From Verrucomicrobiales bacterium (lineage in GTDB: Bacteria; Verrucomicrobiota; Verrucomicrobiia; Limisphaerales; RI-55): a stretch of 5,013 nt of DNA. This document shows, one piece after another, positions 1-5,013 of this stretch (position 1 is its first letter; each line of letters begins with the position of its first letter). The notes beneath the pieces were generated by a model. That model made no database searches, was not told the origin of the DNA, and was given only the letters and a program-made list of their open reading frames with translations. A program made the translations under genes and the position numbers. The stretch is taken from contig DNDP01000037.1 of the NCBI GenBank assembly GCA_003484235.1, positions 7,399-12,411 on the forward strand, given 5' to 3'.

Positions 1-2075
1 GGGGTGGCGACATTGAGTGCAAACAGGAGAGCGGCGTTGCTGTTCTGTGTGCCGGCGCCGTTGGTGACGCTCACGCTGTAATAGCCGGTGTCGCCGGTCG
101 CCACACTGGCGATGGTGTAGCTGCTCGCCGTCGCACCCGGAATCGCGGTGCGGTCCACGCCCGTGCCTTTGTACCACTGGTAGGTAAACGGCGCGGTCCC
201 GGCCACTGCGGCCGTAAACGTCACCGGGTTGCCGATCGTCACATTGGCGGAGGCCGGATGCTGGGTGAACGAAACCGGTATGGGGCCGGCATCGACGACG
301 ATGTTGTCCAGGGCCCACCACCAGTCGTTCAGGGCTTTCTCCATGCCAAACCGCACCTGCACCGAGGTGGCGCCGGCAGGGTTGTTGAGCGGCAGGGTAA
401 TCCGTTCATTCGGGGCATCGGCTTTCAGGGTCGGCCCCGGATTGGCGGTCCACCGGAGGATCTCCGTTTGAGCGCCGCCATTGAATGACACGGTGATGTA
501 GATTTCCTGGGGCTCTTCCGTGCGGGTGCTCGAATCGAAGGCCAGGAAGGCGGTGCCCGTGCCGGCTGCGGAGATGTCAATCGCCGGCGTCACCAGCTTG
601 CTGTTGAAACTGCCAAGGGATTCGGGATCGCCCTTGTCATCCCATTCGTCGGGATCGGCCACCGCCACGGTGCCCTTGCCGCGGACAAACTGTGTGCGGT
701 CCTGATCGCCGGCCGTGGTGGCCCACCATTCGCGGTTGAGAAAGGTCCAGCCCCGGAATTCGGTGACACCATTCACCGCATCGACCGGGTTGACGCCATA
801 CATCGGGACCGTGCCGTCCTTGTTGGTCTGGTCCACGGTCCAGTTGGGGGGCGGGTTGGGGGTATAAACCGCCGTGCCGGCCAGTCCCTCATCCACATTC
901 GGCCCGAGAACCAGCCCCTCGAAATCTTCGAACATCAACGGAACGCGGAAATCGATCGAGAAGCTCTTCTGTCCGGAAGCGCTGTCGGTGTATTTCAACT
1001 CTGCGGTGTAGTCGGTGAGGGCGCTCGTCGCCGGGCTCGCCACGGTCACGGTGACTGCGGCACCCTGTCCGGGATTCTGGGGCGAAACGTTCACGGTCTG
1101 GGCGGCACCATTGAGCAGCACTTGAAAATTCGACAGCGTGCTGTCACCGGACTGCAGCACGAACTTGATCTCCGAGCCGGGTTTGGCAAATCCACCGGCC
1201 GGAGCGAACGATTCAACAAACGACGGAACCGGAGGGATAGTCAGGGGGATCTTGGTGGCGGCTGGCCCGCCCAGCGCGGCAACCTGACCCGGACTCAACG
1301 CGGTGGTGCGCAGCTGGAGGCTGGAGATGTAGCCCGCCTCGCTCCGCGGAGCGGCCGGCGTGTTCCAGACTTCGGTAAACAGCCGCGCATACTGATTGAG
1401 GGTATTGAGCGCCCAGTATCCGTCGTTCGGAAAACTCAAATTGACGGTCAGCGGATCTCCCGCCCGCGTGCCATTGATGTACTTGGTCAGCACGACCTGG
1501 TCGGCGTCGCCCGTCAGATCCTTGTACTCGCAGACGATGACGATGCGGTACCAGGTGTTGGCGGCGAGCGACCCGGCACCCGAACCCCGAACCGTCAGGG
1601 CATTGTCGGTGCCGATGTAGATCTCGGCCCCGTCGGCATTCGCGGCTTCAATGGCCTCCTTGATGTCGAGAATCGCTCTCGCCTTGTCCACGGAGCCCGC
1701 CGGGAACAGCACGTCCATCGCAAGCGTCCAGGTGTTGACGTCGATGGCCCCGGTGAATCCATTGGGAGTCGACGGTACCGGCATGCGATACCCCTCGGAG
1801 CTTGCGGTCACTTTGGGAAAGGACATCACCGTCGCAGGCGCCCCACCGATGTCAGGGATGCCAAAATTTGCGGTGGTGTTGAAGGTGGTACCGGTGGCCG
1901 TCGCGCCGCCAGGCCCGTCATTGTAGGTGATGGGAGCGGCGCTGACTGCGCCAGCGGTGGCACTCAGATTGCCGTTGAAGTCCCATTGCCCGAAGGGCTG
2001 GGCGAACAACGAACCCGCCGCGACGGTCCAGGCCGTCACGAGCGCAGCTCGAAGCCAATTGCTTTTTGTGGTCAT
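1..2075 (-). CDS. Secreted LamG / jelly-roll / Ig-like multidomain protein (3' end outside window)
   Basis: An uninterrupted minus-strand frame runs from ATG at 2075 to the window edge, giving 691 codons and no stop. Residues 1-25 look like a Sec signal peptide (basic start, hydrophobic core, cut near FA-Q). Residues about 28-270 resemble a LamG/concanavalin-like beta-sandwich: it opens GQWDFNGNL, has the strands NTWTLAMDV and NTWYRIVIV, and closes with GYISSLQLRTTALSPGQVA. Residues about 284-377 look like a second beta-sandwich. Residues about 380-600 form a MAM/jelly-roll-like domain with many aromatics (EDFEGL, GWTFLNREWW, NDWWWALDNIVV). Residues 601-691 are an I-set-like Ig domain (TYQWYKG, then DTGYYSVSVTN), without cysteines. 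Such proteins are usually exported and bind carbohydrate or surfaces; no catalytic motif is visible. It is probably the third gene of an operon with the pseudopilin and lipoprotein. A C-terminal anchor may lie outside the window. The reading frame is very secure, the exact role is not. Confidence 0.9.
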   Translation of the reverse strand, partial: MTTKSNWLRAALVTAWTVAAGSLFAQPFGQWDFNGNLSATAGAVSAAPITYNDGPGGATATGTTFNTTANFGIPDIGGAPATVMSFPKVTASSEGYRMPVPSTPNGFTGAIDVNTWTLAMDVLFPAGSVDKARAILDIKEAIEAANADGAEIYIGTDNALTVRGSGAGSLAANTWYRIVIVCEYKDLTGDADQVVLTKYINGTRAGDPLTVNLSFPNDGYWALNTLNQYARLFTEVWNTPAAPRSEAGYISSLQLRTTALSPGQVAALGGPAATKIPLTIPPVPSFVESFAPAGGFAKPGSEIKFVLQSGDSTLSNFQVLLNGAAQTVNVSPQNPGQGAAVTVTVASPATSALTDYTAELKYTDSASGQKSFSIDFRVPLMFEDFEGLVLGPNVDEGLAGTAVYTPNPPPNWTVDQTNKDGTVPMYGVNPVDAVNGVTEFRGWTFLNREWWATTAGDQDRTQFVRGKGTVAVADPDEWDDKGDPESLGSFNSKLVTPAIDISAAGTGTAFLAFDSSTRTEEPQEIYITVSFNGGAQTEILRWTANPGPTLKADAPNERITLPLNNPAGATSVQVRFGMEKALNDWWWALDNIVVDAGPIPVSFTQHPASANVTIGNPVTFTAAVAGTAPFTYQWYKGTGVDRTAIPGATASSYTIASVATGDTGYYSVSVTNGAGTQNSNAALLFALNVAT

Positions 2076-2117
2076 ACGAACGGGATGTGGTTTCTGGTTG
2101 TGGGTTGTGGAAATCGT

Positions 2118-2132
2118 TCCGGCACCGCCGGA
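2118..2132 (-). other. Small GC-rich hairpin between lipoprotein and LamG genes
   Basis: The 15-base segment TCCGGC-ACC-GCCGGA is a perfect inverted repeat with a 6-bp stem and a 3-base loop, lying 8 bases after the lipoprotein stop. On the transcribed (minus) strand no T-run follows it, so it is not a classical intrinsic terminator. It could be a processing or partial attenuation site that sets the level of the downstream gene, or simply chance in GC-rich DNA. Confidence 0.3.
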
Positions 2133-2139
2133 TTGTTTG

Positions 2140-2526
2140 CTATTTGTTGGCCGAGCGGTACCGCAGCAGTTTTTCGGCTTCGGCGTTCCCCTTCTCGGCA
2201 GCCTCGGCGACTTTCTGGTTCGCCGTCAGCAGGGCCTGCGAGGCCAGGCCACGCTGGTGTCCGTCCAGGTCCGTGCGCGAGGTCAGCTTCTGCAACGCCA
2301 CGAGCGCGCGCGGATAGTCCCCGTTGCGGAGAAACTGGATTGCCTCGTCGGCCATCAGCTTGAGATCACCACCGGCCGAGGCGAATGCCTGTTCGAGGGT
2401 GGTGGGCGCCTGTTCGACGGCCAAGGGTTCGGGTGCGCGCGAAGCGGTGTCCTCGCCGCAGCCGCAAAGCATGAGCAGGCCGGCACCCAAAGCGAAGCCG
2501 AGTACGACACGATTGGAAAACAACAT
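2140..2526 (-). CDS. Small envelope lipoprotein of unknown function
   Basis: The product is 128 residues from ATG at 2526. Residues 1-22 form a lipoprotein signal: a short basic start, a hydrophobic stretch (VVLGFALGAGLLML) and a lipobox L20-C21-G22-C23, so Cys23 is the likely acylated residue. The frame stays open upstream into the pseudopilin gene, but only the start at 2526 puts the signal peptide at the N terminus. The mature part begins with a Pro/Ala-rich linker (about 25-42), then is helical and charged: EAIQFLRNGDYPRALVALQKL (58-81) has the look of a single TPR-like helix pair, and the tail (90-128) is an Ala/Lys/Glu-rich helix. It starts 23 bases after the pseudopilin stop, which suggests co-transcription. 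No name is recognised; a scaffold or partner for the secretion or surface genes beside it is a guess. Confidence 0.85.
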   Translation of the reverse strand: MLFSNRVVLGFALGAGLLMLCGCGEDTASRAPEPLAVEQAPTTLEQAFASAGGDLKLMADEAIQFLRNGDYPRALVALQKLTSRTDLDGHQRGLASQALLTANQKVAEAAEKGNAEAEKLLRYRSANK

Positions 2527-2549
2527 GGGCAGGGCGGTCAGCAGTCGGT

Positions 2550-3362
2550 TTAGAAACGGGGCACTTCGTTGGGGCGTTCGCCGGTGTACCAGCGGTAGTC
2601 CACCCCCTTCGTGTAGGGAATCGAGGAGACACTGCCGGACACCCACAGGGTGTCGCACTGGTTGTTGTGCCGGAACCAGAGGGTCCGCATGTCGATCACT
2701 TCGGGGTAGAGTCCGGCCAGCCCGTACACCCATTGCGTGAGGTTCTCACTCTGTCCCGGGAAAAGCCCCAGGGAATCCGTCGGCCCCTCCATCTTCTGCT
2801 CGGCGGCATCCTGCGCGAACACCGTGCTCGACGGACTGGCGATGTCGGCGACCTTTCGGGGCGACCGCTTTGCCGGATCCGGCTGGGTCACGACAAACTG
2901 GTTGATTCCGTAGCTGGAGTCCCGCCACCAGTCGCTGGGAAAGCGCAAACCGTCTTCACGCCACTCGTCCACAATCTTGGCGCTGGGACACCGGAAAATC
3001 TTCTTGCTGTGAACACCACCGAGGTAGTCCACGTAGCCCCGTCCCCAGTAGGCGAGCCCGTGCTCCGCCGGCAGAAACACCTGCGACCTCGGGTTGGCGG
3101 TCCACATTCCGTGGTTGGGGATGGAGCCGTTGCGGTTGTGGTAAACTCCGTTGTGATCGTCGGCGTAGATCTGCGTGGCCACGCCGATCTGGCGGAGATT
3201 GTTGATGCACGACGCCTTCTTGCCCTGATCCTTGGCACGGCTCAGTGCCGGCAGCAGCAGGCCGGCGAGCACGGCTATGATGGCGATGACGACGAGCAGC
3301 TCGATCAGGGTGAACCCCTGCGAGGTTCGGCTCGACCGGAATGTAGAATGGGTGGGCTTCAT
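2550..3362 (-). CDS. Type II secretion-like pseudopilin (prepilin N-terminal methylation, H-X9-DG family)
   Basis: The product is 270 residues. A 16-residue leader with four basic residues ends in Gly16; prepilin peptidase should cut between Gly16 and Phe17 and methylate Phe17. Glu21 is the conserved Glu+5, and residues 17-40 (FTLIELLVVIAIIAVLAGLL and following) form the membrane/assembly helix. SCINNLRQIGVATQIYADD (51-69) continues the pilin helix in the form common in Verrucomicrobiota, Planctomycetes and Lentisphaerae. The globular part has Cys52, Cys125 (FRCPSA) and many aromatics. Near the C terminus, RHNNQCDTLWVSGSVSSI matches the family's H-X9-DG signature, but with Ser242 in place of Asp. 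Such proteins are numerous in these phyla and are thought to join type II secretion-like or pilus-like assemblies; the specific role is unknown. It is the first gene of the minus-strand set. No Shine-Dalgarno sequence precedes the ATG. Confidence 0.95.
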   Translation of the reverse strand: MKPTHSTFRSSRTSQGFTLIELLVVIAIIAVLAGLLLPALSRAKDQGKKASCINNLRQIGVATQIYADDHNGVYHNRNGSIPNHGMWTANPRSQVFLPAEHGLAYWGRGYVDYLGGVHSKKIFRCPSAKIVDEWREDGLRFPSDWWRDSSYGINQFVVTQPDPAKRSPRKVADIASPSSTVFAQDAAEQKMEGPTDSLGLFPGQSENLTQWVYGLAGLYPEVIDMRTLWFRHNNQCDTLWVSGSVSSIPYTKGVDYRWYTGERPNEVPRF

Positions 3363-3365
3363 GGG

Positions 3366-3450
3366 CGATTGGCTTTTGTGAATGGTCCGAGTGTAAACAA
3401 ATCAGCGATGCCAACAATCGCCTGAATTGGGGGTGCGCGTCGGCCAATCG
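3366..3450. repeat. 8-bp inverted repeat CGATTGGC / GCCAATCG flanking the candidate promoter
   Basis: CGATTGGC at 3366-3373 and its exact reverse complement GCCAATCG at 3443-3450 stand on either side of the candidate pseudopilin promoter, 69 bases apart. Spaced identical half-sites around a promoter can be bound by a dimeric or looping regulator. The divergent LuxR-type protein would be the first candidate, though this is only inferred from position. A chance match of 8 bp in a region this size is not very rare. Confidence 0.3.
3390..3417 (-). promoter_or_regulatory. Candidate promoter of the pseudopilin operon
   Basis: Read on the minus strand, TTGTTG (3417-3412) and TACACT (3395-3390) are separated by 16 bases and resemble sigma-70 -35 and -10 boxes (three and four matches of six). 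The -10 box ends 27 bases before the ATG at 3362, leaving room for a leader of about 20 bases. The -35 box overlaps a small inverted repeat, GCGAT-7 bases-ATCGC (3405-3421), which could be an operator half-site pair. The match is modest. Confidence 0.35.
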
Positions 3451-3506
3451 TCACTTGTCCGTCACCTCTGCGACGTCCCGCCGCACACCAGCCGACACTC
3501 GGGCCG

Positions 3507-3528
3507 CCGCCCGCTGACGAGTGGGCGG
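3507..3528. other. GC-rich stem-loop in the divergent intergenic region
   Basis: CCGCCC (3507-3512) and GGGCGG (3523-3528) are perfect inverted copies around a 10-base loop. An overlapping second repeat pairs CACTCG (3496-3501) with CGAGTG (3518-3523), so two mutually exclusive stems are possible. No T-run follows on either strand, so a terminator is unlikely. In DNA this GC-rich, chance is a real alternative. Confidence 0.25.
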
Positions 3529-3715
3529 TCACGGAGGATGGGCAGATCGATGAAGGTTTACCCTGCTGGTGGAAGTGAATGCCCGCTGGACCCGCGCCAA
3601 ATCGATCCTCCCGCACCGAACAGTCGGCTGCACCTTCACCCCCCCACAACCTCGTCGGCGCGCCGAAATGCAGTTCATTCTTGCGTTCACTCGCCGTGTC
3701 CTCTACGGAATCTGC

Positions 3716-5005
3716 GTGTCCAAGAAACGTCCAAGAAGCGGCGAAAAGATCTATTCTGCAACGCTGATCGATCGTTGGAACCCCGCCTACTGGCGCACAA
3801 GGATCCGCAAGAGCACCTACACCTATCGCGGCGAAACACGTGAAACGTCCCACTGGCATGTCAAGTTCCAGGTGAACGGCAAACGGCGCACCGTCACCCT
3901 CAGCTCCCTTGATCTCGATGCCGCCGCGGTGGAAGCACGCAACGCCTACCGCCAGGCCGTCACCGGCGTGAGTTCAGCCGGCACACAGCCCGCATCCGAG
4001 GGCGAACCCGATGACGCGACCCGCATGTCCGCCGCACACTGGCGCCGCCGGCTGTTGCGCCGCAAATATCTCGAACTGCTCCGGCAGGGGCAGGCGACGG
4101 AATGGTCGGTGGTGATCGATCACGATGCCGCGCGCAGGCTCTTTCCGCTGGGCACGATGAATCCCGACGAGGCGGCAATGCGTGCGGCCGAACGGTTTCA
4201 AACGGTGGCCCTGCAGGGCTGGCGGCAGGCGAACCTGCAGTATGAACAGGAGTTCACCATCGCACTTTTCTGGAACGAGAACCCGATGGTCTGCACCTAC
4301 ACGACGCTGCTGACCATTCCCGCGAGCCTCGCGAGCGAACTTCCCGACGGCGGCCAGGTGCAGTGCGCCGTGATCGAGCCCGACGAGGGGGTGCGCCGCG
4401 CCCTGCGGCGTTGGCTGTGCTGCCAGCCCGGAATGCCACTCCGTGTGGTGCCGGTCGAGGCCGGCTCGCTCGAGGCCTACCTGAAGAAGGAACAGCCCGC
4501 CCTCATCCTTGCCAACCTCTCCCAAAGCGGCGAATCGGGCGTGGAACTGGTCGCCCGCCTGAAGGAACTCGCGCCAAACACCCCGGCCTACACCTTTGGG
4601 ATTTTCGAGGACAGCGACGGCATCTTCGCTTCCATGAGCGGCATCAGCGGAGGCTACATGCTGAGGCGCCGTCCGCCGGACCGCCTGCTTGATCCGATTT
4701 TTGGCGCCGCCCTCAAATCCTTCACCCCGGACCGCGCGCTGCGCCTGGTCCGCCGCTACTTTCAGCATCTGCTGGAAGCGGGCGAAGAACCGGCTGAACC
4801 ATCAGTCGAACCATCGCTGACGATTCGCGAACACGAAGTGATGGTCTACATGGCGCAGGGGCTTCAGGACAAGGAGATCGCCAACAAGCTCGACATCAGC
4901 ACGTGGACGGTTCACAGCCACGTCAGACGCATTTTCCAGAAGTTTGAAGTTCACGGCCGGACCGAGGCCGTGGTGAAGTTCCTGGAAATGGAGAAGATCT
5001 TCTGA
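3716..5005 (+). CDS. LuxR-type transcriptional regulator with tandem integrase-arm-like modules and a pseudo-receiver
   Basis: The preferred product is 429 residues from GTG at 3716 (it would begin MSKKRPRSGEKIYSATLIDRW). The same frame is open from GTG 3569 or ATG 3668, but the extra 16-49 residues look non-coding, and GGAA stands 5 bases before the 3716 start. Residues 22-84 and 105-167 are two related Trp-rich modules (YWRTR...WHVKFQ...RRTVTL...DAAAVEA, and HWRRR...WSVVID...RRLFPL...DEAAMRA). They resemble the beta-beta-beta-alpha arm/AP2-like DNA-binding domain of phage-type integrases. Residues about 215-328 have receiver-domain layout (VIEPDE, LILANLSQSGESGVEL, GGYMLRRRPPDRLL) but Asn267, Gly295 and Arg317 stand where Asp, Thr/Ser and Lys are expected. 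Residues 368-423 are a LuxR/NarL helix-turn-helix (LTIREHEVMVYMAQGLQDKE, then TVHSHVRRIF). It is probably a DNA-binding regulator acting without phosphorylation, divergent from the pseudopilin operon. Target and signal are unknown. Confidence 0.9.
   Translation: MSKKRPRSGEKIYSATLIDRWNPAYWRTRIRKSTYTYRGETRETSHWHVKFQVNGKRRTVTLSSLDLDAAAVEARNAYRQAVTGVSSAGTQPASEGEPDDATRMSAAHWRRRLLRRKYLELLRQGQATEWSVVIDHDAARRLFPLGTMNPDEAAMRAAERFQTVALQGWRQANLQYEQEFTIALFWNENPMVCTYTTLLTIPASLASELPDGGQVQCAVIEPDEGVRRALRRWLCCQPGMPLRVVPVEAGSLEAYLKKEQPALILANLSQSGESGVELVARLKELAPNTPAYTFGIFEDSDGIFASMSGISGGYMLRRRPPDRLLDPIFGAALKSFTPDRALRLVRRYFQHLLEAGEEPAEPSVEPSLTIREHEVMVYMAQGLQDKEIANKLDISTWTVHSHVRRIFQKFEVHGRTEAVVKFLEMEKIF
3779..4216 (+). 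repeat. Tandem protein-domain duplication inside the regulator
   Basis: Bases 3779-3967 and 4028-4216 encode two 63-residue segments that align without any gap at an offset of exactly 83 codons. By hand count 14 of 63 positions are identical. They include both Trp residues (the first and last of a W-X20-W spacing), the RR pair, the Tyr between the Trps and the D-X-AA-X-X-A pattern of the last helix. Several other positions are conservative (Ile/Leu, Tyr/Phe, Lys/Arg, Asp/Asn). The similarity is at protein level only, so the duplication is old. Confidence 0.6.
4358..4699 (+). other. Degenerate receiver (pseudo-receiver) domain region
   Basis: This part of the regulator follows the receiver pattern: a hydrophobic first strand ending in acidic residues (VIEPDE), the third strand LILANL followed by SGESGVEL, and a GYMLRRRPP segment typical of the fifth strand and loop in NarL-type proteins. 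The phosphoacceptor position is Asn (codon 4514-4516), the Thr/Ser switch position is Gly (4598-4600) and the invariant Lys is Arg (4664-4666). Conventional Asp phosphorylation is therefore unlikely. Confidence 0.65.
4817..4984 (+). other. LuxR/NarL-type helix-turn-helix coding region
   Basis: The encoded 56 residues match the GerE/LuxR C-terminal pattern: LTIREHEVMVYMAQGL (LTxREXEV start), QDKEIANKLDIS (second helix, with KEIA in the usual place) and TWTVHSHVRRIFQKF (recognition helix), then VHGRTEAVV. It is at the very C terminus, as usual for NarL/FixJ-like regulators. Confidence 0.93.
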
Positions 5006-5013
5006 GGGCTCAT

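Larger units (their letters stand above)
3363..3715. other. Divergent intergenic region between pseudopilin operon and regulator
   Basis: This stretch separates two divergently oriented genes and should hold both promoters. The reading frames that cross it give low-complexity Pro/Arg-rich products with no recognisable domain, so I regard it as non-coding. It contains a candidate minus-strand promoter (3390-3417), an 8-bp inverted repeat flanking that promoter (3366-3373 and 3443-3450) and a GC-rich stem at 3507-3528. No convincing sigma-70 promoter was found for the plus-strand gene. Part of it (3569-3715) would become coding if the regulator used an earlier start. Confidence 0.6.

Noticed and set aside
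1122..2363. Long plus-strand open frame of 413 codons
   Set aside because: It is antisense to the secreted LamG protein and the lipoprotein, is rich in Arg/Gly/Pro with no domain, and crosses the gap between two well-supported genes. It is explained by high GC.
2527..2733. N-terminal extension of the lipoprotein to an upstream ATG at 2733
   Set aside because: It would overlap the pseudopilin by about 180 bases and bury the lipoprotein signal peptide and lipobox inside the chain. The start at 2526 is far more sensible.
2667..3425. Plus-strand open frame of 252 codons
   Set aside because: It is antisense to the pseudopilin, whose prepilin motif is unmistakable. The His/Val/Arg-rich product looks like a GC shadow.
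3427..3843. Possible small plus-strand gene (for example from ATG 3550, with GGAGG at 3533-3537)
   Set aside because: The spacing to the ATG is too long (12 bases), the product is low complexity (Pro/Arg/His) and the frame overlaps the first module of the regulator out of frame.
3359..3859. Minus-strand frame of 166 codons across the divergent intergenic region
   Set aside because: It has no domain, overlaps the start of both flanking genes' control region and would be antisense to the regulator's N terminus.
3779..4216. Regulator region as a functional tyrosine recombinase
   Set aside because: Only an arm-like N-terminal module is suggested. No catalytic R-H-R-Y core is present, and the C-terminal part is receiver plus LuxR.
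3974..4768. Long minus-strand open frame of 264 codons
   Set aside because: It lies opposite the regulator, whose receiver and helix-turn-helix motifs fix the coding strand. The antisense product has no recognisable motif.

Overview
The window looks like chromosomal DNA from a GC-rich member of the Verrucomicrobiota. This assignment is inferred from protein style, not from a marker gene. The pseudopilin of the type 'FTLIELLVVIAIIA...LLLPALSRAK' and the secreted LamG/jelly-roll/Ig-like protein are both common in that phylum, perhaps most in the Limisphaerales/Pedosphaera or Chthoniobacter relatives. No rRNA, tRNA, CRISPR array, insertion sequence or transposase gene was seen.

Left and centre, minus strand, read from right to left: three co-oriented genes that probably form one transcription unit. 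They are a type II secretion-like pseudopilin (3362-2550), a small lipoprotein (2526-2140, 23 bases downstream) and a large secreted multidomain protein (2075 to beyond base 1, 64 bases further downstream). The large protein has a signal peptide, a LamG/concanavalin-like domain, a beta-sandwich linker, a tryptophan-rich MAM/jelly-roll-like domain and an Ig-like domain that runs off the window. All three products act outside the cytoplasm or at the envelope, so an export or surface role is plausible, but no substrate can be named.

Right, plus strand: after a divergent intergenic region of about 350 bases (3363-3715) lies one regulator gene ending at 5005. Its product appears to be built from two tandem copies of a Trp-rich, integrase-arm-like module, a receiver domain that has lost its phosphoacceptor Asp, and a LuxR/NarL-type helix-turn-helix. 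This is the most interesting item in the window. It is divergent from the pseudopilin operon, so it may control that operon or itself. The intergenic region carries small inverted repeats that could be operators, but this link is only inferred.

None of the four genes has a convincing Shine-Dalgarno sequence, and the start of the regulator is uncertain (GTG 3569, ATG 3668 or GTG 3716).
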